Positions 22,780 through 34,499 are shown, numbered from the stretch's first letter. The stretch: DNA of 64,000 bases from Siphonodentalium dalli (GCA_032622095.1 CP136063.1:30814987-30878986), one strand, 5' to 3'. Program-made: numbers and translations. The notes: generated from the letters alone by a model not told the origin.

Positions 22780-25700
22780 ATGACATACAATGAGAACAAT
22801 GAAACTCAGCTCACTATGAGATATACAACATGGAATGTGCAAGGAGTCTGTCAGAAGCTAACGGACCCTGAATTTTTAAGTAAATTAATAGATTATGATT
22901 TCATAACCTTAGTGGAAACGTGGCACCAAGAAATATCTGATATCAAAATACCTGATTACGAATGCATACACTTGTTCCGAACAGGTGGTACGAAGAAAAA
23001 AGGCGGTATAGCTTTTTACTACCGTTCGAAGTATAACAAGTTTTTTCGAGCAAGTAACAAAATAAATGACTACGCAGTGTGCGCTGAATTTTCAGGAAAA
23101 TTGCTCAATTTGTCTTCTGATATTGTTTTTGTATCTGCTTATATACCGCCTAGCAACTCTTCATTTTGGAAATCGAATCATAAAGATGAAAATGCGTTCT
23201 CAATTATAGGGAACGCCCTTTCGAAATATAATTCGAATGAACTAATTATTCTCGGTGGGGATTTGAACGCACGTACAGGAGAACTACCGGACTACGTTGC
23301 AATGGACAGTGATAATCATATTAATCTACCTGATGATTATTTATTAGATACAGACAAACCCAGACTTAATATGGACAGTGCCGTCAACGCATTTGGCAGG
23401 CAACTTTTACAATTATGCCAGAGTACAGGTATTAGAATAGCTAATGGCTGATCAGCTGGGGATAGGATAGGCCACTTCACGAGTTATCAGTATAATGGTA
23501 CAAGCGTGGTCGATTACATAATATTAACGGATAGATTTCTGCATACAGTAGATTATTTCTGTGTTAAACTACCTTCGGAGTATTCAGACCATTGCCAACT
23601 AGCTCTTCACTTTGTGTATCCCTGTTCAACTCCAAGTCACAAAGCTGTAACTACAAAATTTACTTATGAAAAACAAAAAATTAAACTAAAGTGGAATAGC
23701 TTAAGTAAACACAAATCGTGCCATTTAATTAATTCACCTTCCGTGAAGCACGAATTGACTCAGTATCGATTACGCGCATACTCTGAGGACAAACAGGGAG
23801 TAATCGAAGCGTTAGATGATATAATGTGTATTATGAACAAAATAAACAGGCACGCCTGCTCCAATGTTACAGTGAAGAACAGAAATGTACGCAAAAGAAA
23901 ATGGTTTGATAACAGGTGTAAAGACTTGAAAAAGAGTTTCGACAGTATTGCGAGAGAAATTAGAAATAATCCCTTTGATACAAACATAAGAACCAAATTT
24001 TTCATAATAAAAAAATCATATAAGAAGGAATTGAAACGTAAAAGAAGAAAATTCTACGCGGAACTCCATAATAGTTTGGACGAATTAGAAACAGCTGACC
24101 CTCAACAATATTGGCGAATTATAGATGACTTAAGAAATAAAAACAATAAACCATCGGATGATCTGGATGCTGACACAGCTACTGACTTTTTCAAAAATCT
24201 GTACTGCCCTACTGAGCCTAATTCTCCAGGAAGTGGTTCACCAATATGTCGATCTAAAACACCAGACATATCTCTCAATAATGGTCCAATCACTGCGGAT
24301 GAAATTCTGTCCGGCGCGAGTGAGCTTAAAACAAGAAAGGCAGTTGGTCCGGATCAGATTTCGAATGAATTTCTCAAATGTGCAGTACCTCTAATGACTG
24401 CCGAATTTGTTCAAACGTTCAACAACATTTTACAATCAGGATATTACCCACCTGAATGGAGTCAGTCTGTTCTCAGTTTAATTCATAAAAAGGGAGCAAA
24501 AGACGATCCCAATAATTATCGTGCAATAGCATTGAGCTCGTCAGTAGGGAAACTATTCAATAAAATTATTAATCACAGATTAGCTACATTTATCGATGCT
24601 AACAACATAATCAGCGAAAACCAATTCGGCTTTAGTACTGGCAAAAGTACAGTCGACAGCGCCTTTGTCCTACATGCGTCAATTCAGAAATATAAATCCT
24701 CTAAGAAACCTGTCTATGCAACATTTGTCGATTTTAGGAAAGCTTTTGATACTGTTAATCGACAAATTCTTTTTAGAAAAATGGAAACAGCTGGCATTTC
24801 AGGATTTTCATTGGAAATATTAAAATCACTATACCAGTCAAGCCTTTATAGCACAAATACAAGTAAAGGTATCGGTTCTTCACATCTCTCCACAATTGGA
24901 GTACGCCAAGGATCTATATTATCGCCCTTACTATTTAAAATATTCATTGATGACATTAAGGACATTTTCGATGACAAATGTGAACCGTTACGTATTGGAT
25001 CTAGCGCGCTCAATCATTTGCTCTTCGCAGATGACTTAGTTTTGGTCTCTGAGAGTCCAGAAGGACTTCAGCGATGTCTAGACAAACTCCAGTCCTTCAC
25101 GCGACAAAATGCCCTGTCAATAAACACGGAGAAGACGAAATGCTTGATTTTCAGAACGAGGAATCCAAAAGTTCACCCTCAGTTTTTCCTTGAAGATAAT
25201 CCCTTGGATCTGGTTAACGAATATACCTATCTCGGAATGACGTTTTCCAGCACAGGAAAATTCACGCAGGCCGTAAATAATTTGAGTGGCAAAGGACGAA
25301 AAGCTTTTTATTCAATATCTCGTGCGTGTGCAAATAAAGCGCCCCTCCCTCTAAAAACTTCCCTTAAACTGTTTGATAAGTTAATCAAGCCTATACTTCT
25401 ATATGGCAGTGAATTATGGGCAAGTGAATTAACAATAAAAAATCACGAACGTTATCCGTGTGAGAAACTTCATATCACACATTGCAAACAAATACTTGGA
25501 GTAGGTAAATACGCTTCAAACAATGCAGTCAGAGCTGAATTAGGGAGCTATCCGTTATATATTGACGCTTTATGTAGAATGGCTTCATATGCGGTTAAAA
25601 TCTCATCCAGATGTACGAGTGGCATATTAAGTGATGCAATGCGCGAACAGCGCAGCGGGGTAGCTGGGAATTCGATATTCAAAAGTCTGGAGTCATTTGG

Positions 25701-26235
25701 CTTGACTATACCCTCCGACATTACTAACAACAAGCCTCTAATTAACAAGCTGCTAAAATCATTTAAACGCCAGCTTCGTGAAAATCAAACTGAAAACTTC
25801 AGAACAAGTATGCGCGATGGTGTTTCAAAATCTGGTAAAAATAAATTAAGAACATATCGACTTTTTAAAAGAGATATTATCCTAGAACCTTATCTTTTAA
25901 ATACAGCGTCGCTAGCTGACCGCTCAGCATTTACACGTCTAAGAATAAGTAATCATTCTCTTGCCATTGAAAAGGGTCGTCACGCCCAACCACCGATTCC
26001 TTTAGCCAGAAGATTATGTGTTTTGTGTAATGACGAAGCCATCGACGATGAGAGGCATTTCCTAATTGATTGTCCAACATTTCTTCCTATACGGAATGAA
26101 CTCATTAAAATTATGGATGACAATTTTATCAATTTTCGATTGATGAGTAGATTGGACCAACTCACACATATATTAGCCAATGACACAGCTCAAATATGCT
26201 CCCAAATCTGCAACGTAGTAGTCCAGCGGAAGTAG
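22780..26235 (+). pseudogene. LINE ORF2: AP endonuclease + reverse transcriptase, one premature TGA, end disrupted
   Basis: One reading frame from the ATG at 22780, broken only by TGA at 23449-23451. The same frame continues beyond without shift to 26235. The endonuclease has TWNVQG, the E of VETWH, SAYIPP, GGDLNAR and, after the stop, SVVDYI and SDH. The stop therefore falls inside this domain and would abolish full-length product. The RT has YRAIALSS, FVDFRKAFDTV (motif A), GVRQGSILSP (motif B) and FADDLVLV (motif C, 25024-25047). The C-terminus has the CVLCN...DDERHFLIDC zinc-like motif. The last codons up to 26235 come from the TIR of the nested transposon. The original end is regained at 31719 after removing it. 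Apart from the TGA the frame is intact, suggesting recent activity. Confidence 0.85.
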
Positions 26236-26732
26236 GGGGTAACCCAAAATTCTCTGTTATAGTTTGTTTCTTTGCTGATTATTCATGGGGAGGGTCTCTG
26301 TAATGATTTCTAGGGTGATGTGGACGTCTCACCCTTGAGCATTTTGAGAAATCCAAGATGGCGTCCAAGATGGCTACCGGATTTCGGTATCTTATTTAAT
26401 CGGTTAATAACTTTCTCGAATTGAGGTTTAATATGTCAATTTATGATAGGAATCTTATACAATATGTGGGTCGAACTATATTGAAAATTTGCGATGCTTG
26501 ATTATAAAGATGGCCGTAAAAATGTCCGCCGAATACATGAAAATTGTGCTATATTGCAATATATAGATTATTACAATAATTTGTTTTATCAAAAATACAA
26601 ATACAATCCAAAGAAATGAATACAAGGCCAAAAGAAACCAATACGTCGTCAGTCCCGCGAATTTTAACAACAAACGTGTTATTAAATGATACGAATTGAC
26701 CATACTGCATCCTCTATCTGAAGCATATGTTT

Positions 26733-27212
26733 CTAATCAATGTTATTCTCGTTAACATCACAGTGTTTTGTAAACTCGTTAAAACAGTTAAGCGCACCTT
26801 GACACGAACAAAATGACGTGCACGTCAAACCAGCACGAAAGCACCCACATCTCTTTAACGAGCAAGGCGAATTGCTGGTGCACGAACACAGTATCAGCTT
26901 CAGTATGAGTTCGTCGCCATCTTTAGACCAACCAAAATTTGTTGCCTCCATATCCGGCGGAGATTCGTCTGATGCATATCGCCAAGTAGCAACTTGAAGG
27001 TGAGCACGCTTTATATTTTCAATGAAAGCTTCGGTGGTTGGGGGTAACGAGTTCAATTTTGGAGCACACCGTCCAACTTTTAACGACCACATTTTTATTC
27101 TTGCTTCTGTTGTGCTCTTACACTTTGGGAGACCATAACACGTCAAAATGAAAGGCAAGACTTCGTCCACTACATCATTTATATTTATATGACTATTCCC
27201 GAGCATACTCAA
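26733..27212 (-). pseudogene. transposon protein, C-terminal Cys-rich region
   Basis: The last 159 codons of the transposon gene. Near its end it has nine Cys in about 35 residues (CSC...PC...RCGC...TC...FCSC...NC), a cluster of CXC/CRC style likely to bind zinc and possibly DNA. The frame is joined to 27239-28222 by a small deletion near 27285-27292: on the other side of it the bases read DTVASYFGIGK in this frame, continuing through LKTLRSGKH into this segment. It was therefore once continuous with the nuclease segment. Confidence 0.7.
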
Positions 27213-27238
27213 AGGGTGCTTTCCACTGCGCAGAGTTT

Positions 27239-28222
27239 TTAGGGCCGAACACTTCCCAATACCAAAGTATGATGCAACGGTGTCAATCCGTGAATCGCTA
27301 GCAGATCAGGAATTATTTTGCTATGCGTCTGGTAAGTTTTGTTTATGTCGATCGTAGTCCGCCCTTTAGCTGGGGAAGCCATCAGCATACGTCCAGAAAT
27401 CTCACCCATGTGCACGAAATGCAGAAGCATTATAAATATGTCGGTGTCGTCAGCTAGGATGAGTGAACATGATGTTGAAATATTTGCTACCTGGTTAATG
27501 ATGACCGTATCGGCTTCTTCGTGTGTTGACTTGAGGTCAATTCGCCGAACTATCAAACCTTTGTGTATTTCCAGAGGCACTGGATCTTCTCCTGTAATGA
27601 CCAATTTGTGTTGAGTTTCCTTCCAATCGTCAGCGTGTTTCTGAAGGTCTTGGCAGATAAGATTAACAAGCTGTGCTTTGTTATGTGTAACAGTAAGACT
27701 TACTTTTTGGAATGGCAGTCGGGTAGTTGTCTTCAGTGTGTGCACCCGACTTGCACCTTGGTCTCGTCCGATTCGCGTAGAACCCTTCGTGCTACCTGTA
27801 ATGTATCGATCAAATACAAGGTAGACATCTGTGGTCTTCATGTGGTTACGAATGTACAATCTAAACCGATTTAAATAATCCTGAACAGCGCCAGGTGATG
27901 GCCAGGGGATGACCCAGAGAATAGCGCAACCATCCATAAATGTTGCTTCAATCGGCATGCGCTCTGCAGAATGATCAGGTGTATAATCAACTCTAGGAGC
28001 ATTCTTCAAGTTGGCTTTTGACTTAGATTCCCTTAGATGACCATCTGGCTCGGACGACATAGAAGCTGGATATGGAGCGAGTTCGTGGGACAATATGTCA
28101 TTAATATCTACACTACGGGAGCTGTCATGCAGGCCCATTGCTCTGGCATATATGATTTCGGGGTCAAATATTTTCCCATCGTCTATCTTTATATGCTTGC
28201 GGGACTGTGCCATTGTATGCAC
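27239..28222 (-). pseudogene. transposon protein, XPG/FEN1-like nuclease segment
   Basis: A 327-codon frame. Residues about 91-150 carry FMDGCAIL and VYLVFDRY...KGSTR, resembling the N-terminal half of an XPG/FEN nuclease (Asp97 and Asp138 in the acidic positions). Residues 234-261 carry HEEADTV...LILADDTDIF, resembling the XPG internal region with Glu235, Glu236, Asp238, Asp258, Asp259 and Asp261. The whole suggests a PIN/FEN-fold nuclease. The frame upstream contains a TAG near 28270 and a frameshift near 28360. Downstream it runs out of frame near 27288. No activity can be expected from this copy. Confidence 0.65.
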
Positions 28223-28332
28223 GTCACGGGATATTTTATTGTGGAATCCGTCTGGCCAACCCTTCTAAAACTCTTGCATTTGCTTCAAACCCAATGCTCT
28301 AGAATTGTCAACATTCACAGTTTTGTCGCTAA

Positions 28333-29025
28333 CTATCTTGCCCGAATCGATATTGATAAGACCATCGGGTGCTGACTTGGTTCAAGGGGATCAATACAAA
28401 TCTCCAATTTAGCTCGCAAAGCTTCCCTGTCGACAGCATCAAGTTTAATTCTGGACGTCGACTCTTCCTTGTGATGTGTGTGAGATTGATTCGCATCACA
28501 ATTTTGCATTGATTCTAAATCTTTTATCAGACCATTGCATGTGTGTAAGCTGTATGCCCAGGGTTTGATGCTCTCTGGCTTTAGTGTTATACCAATTATT
28601 CCAGAACGTCCGTGCCCATATCTCATAAATGTAGTTTCGATGGCCATGTCTGTCCAAATTCCATTAAAAATTCCAGTGTTGTGGTGCATTATGTGCTCGC
28701 CCTTCACGAAGTGTTGGCCGACATTTTCGGGCAATGATTCCATTGAACGTAAATAATACAAGGCATATCTGGCATAGTGGATGTGACCGGCTGCAAAAAA
28801 CAATGGAATCATATCACTGACCGAGTCTAGATGTAGTGGCCAATCAGATTCACGCTCAGCACGTATGTATTTCAACATAAGAAACACTGGTCTCAACATA
28901 CAGTCAATCCACAGCTTAGATGTTCTACTTTGAAGTGCCAATCTGTCCAATGTGGTATCTAGGTCATGCATGCATTCCATTTCGAATTTGCAAAATACAG
29001 GACGCAACACTTCTTCAGCCAACAT
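28333..29025 (-). pseudogene. transposon protein, middle region (part 2)
   Basis: A 230-codon frame, directly in frame with 29026-30336 and separated from it only by a TGA at 29026-29028. It contains FFAAGHIHYARYALYYL and a TDMAIETTFMR stretch followed by Gly-rich residues. These look like a conserved enzyme-like core (isolated acidic D/E in hydrophobic context), but I cannot assign a named domain. It leaves frame near 28360, where the reading continues into the nuclease segment. Confidence 0.6.
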
Positions 29026-30336
29026 TCAGAGAGCACGAACATTTTGCGGAAATTTCTTTCCTGTGAGCATTTTCAATACTCCACCAAACTCAACACTGAG
29101 GATTTCCACCAAACCACTTTCCGCCATCAACAAACCTATCGAACCACAGTAACTCATTAGAAGGTGCATGCCCCCGATTCGCAGATACACGTCATTGAAC
29201 TTGGTAGGATTGTCCCAAGTAGCGTGCAAGGCAACACGATATAACTGTTGGTCTGCAGTGAATATGACAAAAGCTTGTCCAGCTGATCGAGATAAAGTTT
29301 GAGCTTTTGTCATTGCAGCTATCATTGTCTGTGAATCTGCTGGTGGTCTGTCTATCAGCGGGAGATAGACAATATTTGTCTTTAGTCTAGCAGACTGTCC
29401 CTGTTCCCGACACAAATTGGTATTGTATCCATTATATTCGGGGCAGTTGTCTTTGTAAATCACATCCTCAAAGAAAGACAAATCGTTTTCACATGCCCTC
29501 CGCCGCGAAACATCTTGGTGGTGGCTGAATTTACCTGAAACGGTGGATTTGGGAACACTGTTCATTACAGGGTCCTTAGTAATTTTGAATTGAGATCCGT
29601 CAATTGCTTGTTCATCTATCGTCGTATTTGGAAGGTCATCTTTCTTCAAACGAGGAATTGTCCGATCACCAATACTAACATCACAAGCTGCCTGGGTCAT
29701 TATCATTGCAAGTGAGTGCGTCGACGATTTCCCATTTGGAGAGCTGATATCACAGTCAAAATTATCGGCTATAATTTGGATCATACCATTGGATGCGTCA
29801 TTTATTCCTTGTTTCGCTGTATCCAATGATGCTGCCATAGCAGCTGATTTTTTGAATCGACGTAGTTCGTCGTAACTGCATGTAACACGATACTCATACA
29901 TATGATTAACAATCAGCTTGGAATCACGTAAAAGCACGCCAAGTGCTACCTGGAGGTATGTGGCTTGATTGAGGACGATACTTGTGATAATACTGCCAAT
30001 AAGGAGTGCAGGCAGCGATCTGTCTAACTTTGTTGATATCGCAGCGAGGAAAGTCATCAATGTACTGGAAACAGATTCTTCAATGGATACCCTATCAACA
30101 TGAATATTGTATTCCGATCTGTTGCTGGTAATGTTTTTGCATTCCTCAACCACATGCTTAGCAACTGTTGTAATATGCGGTTCTAAATCGTCTCCACTTT
30201 CTTCCTTTACCAATCTCAAAACATTTGCTGTATTTTGATGGAAAGCTAAGACACTTGCATAACCGACAGCAGACAGTGTAAGGATTTCGTCACAAAAGTG
30301 ACGTTTCAGTTCAGTGATCAACTGTGGCCGTGCCAA
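29026..30336 (-). pseudogene. transposon protein, middle region (part 1)
   Basis: A 436-codon frame, largely helical and polar in its first half. The second half carries YLRIGGMHLLMSYCGSIGLL followed by ESGLVEIL and an LTGK motif, which has the look of a conserved block. It may hold part of the transposase catalytic domain; no DDE triad can be placed with confidence. It ends in an in-frame TGA, with the next residues (MLAEEVLRPVF) continuing the same protein. Confidence 0.6.
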
Positions 30337-30373
30337 AACACACCCGTTGTGGGCTTTATATTCGTTGTGCAGT

Positions 30374-30850
30374 TCAACAGATACGTTTCTTGTTGCTCGC
30401 GACTACATTGATGACATGTTGTAAAGCTGTATCCACATGAGCAGTCACCGTGTGTTCAGATTCAGTTGGTGTAAGGCATCTGTTCTGGACAAGTTTTGTC
30501 ATACAATCCTTATGATAACGCGCATCAACTGCACGAAGGTCACTCAGCGCACTTCCAATCCTACAACGAACCTCCTGTCCCCAAACATCCCCTCGAGCAT
30601 CACATTTTGCTAGTAGCTCTATCCTATATGGCTTTCCCTCTTCTGTGTGAGTCGAGCGACACATATATGCAGGGCGCCATCTTCCTGGGTTTTTATTATC
30701 CCTATTAACTATGCACTCTTGTCCACAATACAAACAATGCAATTGGAATTGGAATCCAGAAACCGATCGGCGAGATCTCTTAGGAGGTATAGCAGGTGAT
30801 GCGTCCCTTCTTACAACATCCAAGTTGGTTCTTGACGGTATATCGAGCAA
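30374..30850 (-). pseudogene. transposon protein, N-terminal Cys/His region
   Basis: 158 codons from ATG 30850, the probable start of the transposon protein. A basic stretch (KRSRRS) is followed by CLYCGQECI, later Cys residues, and ARYHKDCMTKLV, an arrangement consistent with zinc binding and DNA recognition. A frameshift near 30372 separates it from the next segment, which continues LHNEYKAHNG in another frame. The region from here to the right TIR (30851-31545) is noncoding and AT-rich. Confidence 0.6.
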
Positions 30851-31545
30851 TGCCGTTCCTATGAAAATGAACTTTTAAGTTTTCATCTTCCAAAAGTCTG
30901 TCCTCTAAAATTGCATGTAGGTAGGTGATCGTCATAAACTTTACTTGCATTAATAATAGTCAGAATCCTACTTGTATTAGCATTAACCGAACATAGGTCT
31001 GTCGAAATAAACCTGTCGCCATACCGAAATTTAAAAATGCACTCTTCCGTCATAGTTCATCTGACATGAGTCTGAAACTGGAAGGAAAGACATTAATTTA
31101 TATACAAACTCCGAAATATATATATCAATCAATTAGTAATTCAGTCATCAACCAAGAGTATAATATGTGACACGAATGTGATTGCCGAGAAAAATCTCAC
31201 CTGAAACAACTTAATCGCAATCAAAACAATTGTGACATATACAATAAAATAATGATGTGTTAATGACATAACACTCCATAGTTTAATATACATGGGCAAC
31301 CACATGCAAAATAACCAATTGAGCCACATCATTGCAGCTCCAAACTCAGTTATTTTAGCATATCGTTATATATTTTTTATATTTTCACATATTTGGCGGC
31401 CATTTTGGAAGCCATTCTTTATTCATGACACCGACATTCCATATTGGCACTCAGGTAATATATTAGGTTATGTTTAGGGACCAAATAGCAACCGTATTGT
31501 TATTTGGAAAGAAAATATCAGCTTCAAACTAAAACTAGCATATTT
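30851..31545. other. 5' noncoding part of the TIR transposon
   Basis: This lies between the start of the minus-strand gene and the right TIR and presumably includes its promoter. AT-rich, with no recognisable frame. 31380-31430 ('tttggcggccattttgg') is weakly inverted-repeat related to 26500-26540 at the other end. Confidence 0.55.
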
Positions 31546-31718
31546 TGGCAGCCATCTTGGACGCCATCTTGAATTTCTCAAATTGCTCAATGGTGAGGGG
31601 TCCACATCACCCTAGAAAACGTTACAAAGACCATCCCCATGAATAATCAGCAAAGAAACAAACTATAACAGAGAATTTTGGGTCAGGCCAAAATTCGACA
31701 CTTGGCCGCTGGACTAGT

Positions 31719-31972
31719 CAAGCGGTTATTCGAGGCCAGATCACAGTAAAATAGACAAATTATGTGTGTTGAATCATGTAACATAACTCACTCTACAGAT
31801 AAGAATATAAGCAATTAATGAATATATATATATATTATGCTATTATCACTATTATTCAATGTATGTAATGTCAATATATTGTATGATGTCACATGATACA
31901 CTGTTAATATTATTATACATGGCAACCTGTCCCTATAATGGGGCGTCTTTTGCTGAATAAATCTATCTATCT
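31719..31972 (+). mobile_element. LINE 3' end: last ORF2 codons, 3' UTR and (TCTA)n tail
   Basis: Joining 26219 to 31719 gives an in-frame continuation KRLFEARSQ and then TAA (31749-31751). A ~220-bp UTR with 'ggcaacctgtccctataatg' follows, ending 'gctgaataaatctatctatc'. Short tandem tails instead of poly(A) are usual for CR1/L2/jockey-related LINEs. Confidence 0.8.
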
Positions 31973-32034
31973 AGACGAATCCACGTCAATGACCGACCAC
32001 TTCAGTCCGGTGTGTGTGAAGAATCATTTACTAC
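31973..32034 (+). pseudogene. zinc-finger relic, left part of block C
   Basis: Finger remnant ending 'gaatcatttactac'. Together with 32562 onward it is the inverted match of 16540-16612. The MITE at 32039-32557 sits between the two parts. Confidence 0.65.
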
Positions 32035-32038
32035 TTAA

Positions 32039-32557
32039 AGATGGATTATCTCTTTAAATAATTTTTTTTAAATAGTTGCGTGGGTATAAAATAATAGATA
32101 TGAACTGAAGACCTATGTCCGGAAAAGCTTCTATCAATTAATATTGATTTTATTTCGAATATTAAATCGGGCCCGTTTATGTTACTATTTTTAGAACCGA
32201 CCATTCGGTTGAGACCGCATTGCGATATAGAGCAATTGGCTGTTCCTACGGCTACGCAACGAAGGTCAAATGTCACAGATTGGTTGTTTGTATTGTTTTG
32301 TTCCGCAGATATAAGCGATAATGAGTATAATTAACGTTTATTTGTGACAAAATTGCACAATATAATTTTTGGCTCTGTTAACAGTAACCACTATTGTTCG
32401 TTAGCTGAACAAACACACCTTTTTAGACCAGAAAATATTCGAAATAAAATTAATATTAATCGACAGAAGCATTTCCGGACAGGAGTCTTCGATTCAAATC
32501 TAATATTTTATACCCCGGTAACTATATAATACATGTTTACAAAGTGATAATCCACCT
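32039..32557 (+). mobile_element. TTAA-family MITE, complete copy (519 bp) inside a ZNF relic
   Basis: Ends AGATGGATTATCTCTTT and ...GATAATCCACCT, bracketed by TTAA at 32035-32038 and 32558-32561. The relic at 16540-16612 (inverted) has the same flanks without the element, an empty site with TTCA in place of TTAA. Confidence 0.9.
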
Positions 32558-32561
32558 TTAA

Positions 32562-33850
32562 TCTCAAGCGACAGTTCATCTGAGAACACGTGAAATCGCC
32601 CATATCCATGCAATGTGTGTGAGATATCGTTCGCTCAGAAATCTCACCCGATGAGACATAAGATAAGCTACACCCGCGATCGTCCATCATATCAGTGCGA
32701 TATATGTGGGAAATCATTTACTACTTCATCTCAAGTCACCGTTCATAAGAGAACACACAGAGAGCGTCCGTATCCGTGCGATGTGTGTGATAAATCGTTC
32801 ATTCAGAAATCTCACCCGATGGGACATAAGATAAGCCACACCCGCGACATATCCATCATATCAGTGCGATATATGTGGGAAATCATTTACTACTTCATCT
32901 CAAGTCACCGTTCACAAGAGAACACACATAGAGCGTCCGTATCCGTGCGATGTGTGTGAGAAATCGTTCATTCAGAAATATCACCCGATGGGACATAAGA
33001 TAAGTCACACCCGCGACATATCCATCATATCAGTGCGATATATGTGGGAAATCATTTACTACTTCGTCTCAAGTCACCGTTCATAAGAAAACACACACTG
33101 AAATCGCCCATATCCGTGCGATGTGTGTGAGAAATCGTTCACTCAGAACCATCAACTCATGAGTCATAAGATAATCCACACCGGCGATCGACCATATCAG
33201 TGTGATATCTGTCAGGAGTTATTTTCCCATGGAAGTAACCTAATGACACATAAGGAAGTCTACGCAGGCGATTCTACGTTTCAGTGAAGTGCGTGTGAAA
33301 AATCATTGGCCAATAGCAGTAGCCTAATTACACATCACATAAGCCATACATGCGAAAGCCCGTATCAGTGCGAGCTGTGTGAGAAATCATTCGCTAGGCA
33401 CTATCAGCTGGTGAGACAGAAAAGAATAATCCACATAGGCGAGCGTCCGTATCAGTGCGACGTGTGTGAGAAATCGTTCTTTGACAGCTGTGACCTGATG
33501 AGACATATGAAACTGCGATATGTGTGAGAAATCATTTTCCATGAGCAGTAGATTAATGCGTCATAAGAAGCTTCACACAGGATAGCGTCCGTACCAGTGC
33601 GATGTGTGTGAGAAATACAAGCATCGAGACACACATGATAGCAAGGAGATCCACGCAGATGATCGCCCATATCAATGCGATGTGTGAGACAAATAATTTT
33701 CCTAAAACGGCCCTACGCATATGAGAGAATCCACATCAGATCATCCGTGTCAATCCGATGTCTGTGAGAAACAATTCGCTCAGAGAGTTTTACTTTAACA
33801 TGTACATAAATTTTAACTGTGGTAGCTTTGTTCTATTATGTCTTAAAAGG
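32562..33850 (+). pseudogene. C2H2 zinc-finger gene relic block C (HTGERPY type)
   Basis: Tandem fingers on the plus strand. A readable run at 32615-32959 has SYQCDICGKSFTT and YPCDVCDKSF. The run then repeats at about 32820-33060 and 32940-33130 with a one-base shift ('gcgacatatccatc' for 'gcgatcgtccatc'). A second readable run at 33306-33527 has SPYQCELCEKSF and RPYQCDVCEKSF. Several fingers lack a His or are fused by deletion (MRHMKLRYV). The block and its 3' flank to 33850 are the inverted duplicate of 15500-16612, with one or two extra fingers here. Confidence 0.8.
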
Positions 33851-34499
33851 GGGCACCCGATTAATGTGGTAGAATGGTCGAAATTAGTATTACTCGTAGC
33901 TGACGGGTGAGATTTTCATCTGTTATCGTTTTTTATTTACAGCAATTATAACATAGTAGACAGTGAAAGTATTTTCTGTCACTCTATGCATTGTGGATTT
34001 AAAGATGGAGTATCAACTTAAGTCTTTAGAATTCCTCAAATATATCACATGCAGGTTATGGTACCCGGTACCTTTGTAGTAAACAAAACCATGTCTCCAC
34101 TTTTGTAATAACAGTTTTTGAAGTAAACTAACTCAATAAATTTTGACGGGCTCCAGACGATTTTCATGACAAAGTCTCAATGTCCGTAGTGGTAAAAGGT
34201 ACAGTCTCCTTTCAAAATTTATCTGTTATGAAAGGCAAAACAAACATAGGAAGGAATGGAACGATGGTCAATTGCGGGTGTGAATTCTTTTGTCACGGAA
34301 CCGGACTCACTCAATTCCTTCGGTCACATTCGTATGGGTGATAGCCTCTATTGATTATCGGGTTGGCCTTGTCATGAAAATCGTCCAGCGCCGTCAAAAT
34401 GTATTGAGTCAGTTTACTTCAAAAGCTGTAATTTAGGTATTACAAAAGTGGAGACATGTTTTTTTTTTACTACAAAAGCTGGCGTTTGTTACGGCAAAA
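33851..34499. repeat. composite of dispersed repeats and ZNF-relic module
   Basis: 33960-34070 matches 57930-57995 in reverse. 34065-34180 and 34430-34500 hold words of the 'actacaaaagctgg' minisatellite in opposite orientations. 34260-34400 is a minus-strand zinc-finger linker relic with 'catgaaaatcgtccagcgc'. No intact gene. Confidence 0.5.

Larger units (their letters stand above)
26220..31715 (-). mobile_element. 5.5-kb TIR DNA transposon, Academ-like candidate
   Basis: Ends are AGTCCAGCGG...CCGCTGGACT. The outer ~165 bp of the TIRs (26220-26385 and 31546-31715) match closely, and weaker similarity extends further in. It is bracketed by a 3-bp AGT duplication (26217-26219 and 31716-31718). 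Its single gene runs on the minus strand and is broken in about five places. The gene encodes an N-terminal Cys/His region, a long middle region, an XPG/FEN1-like nuclease segment and a Cys-rich tail. A 3-bp target duplication with an XPG-like nuclease fits the AcademX group of Academ transposons as I know it. The assignment is by motif logic and not by alignment. Confidence 0.7.
21398..31972 (+). mobile_element. LINE-1-like non-LTR retrotransposon (APE type), nearly complete, split by a DNA transposon
   Basis: Non-LTR element with ORF1 (21398-22138), a 640-bp spacer, ORF2 (from 22780), then a 5.5-kb nested transposon (26220-31715), then the last 12 ORF2 codons, 3' UTR and a (TCTA)n tail ending near 31972. 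An esterase-type ORF1 plus apurinic endonuclease and RT in ORF2 is the arrangement of CR1/L2/jockey-superfamily LINEs. The clade cannot be fixed without a tree. The tail abuts a ZNF relic, so the LINE inserted into former ZNF sequence. The 5' end is not defined and a leader may reach about 21190. Confidence 0.8.
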
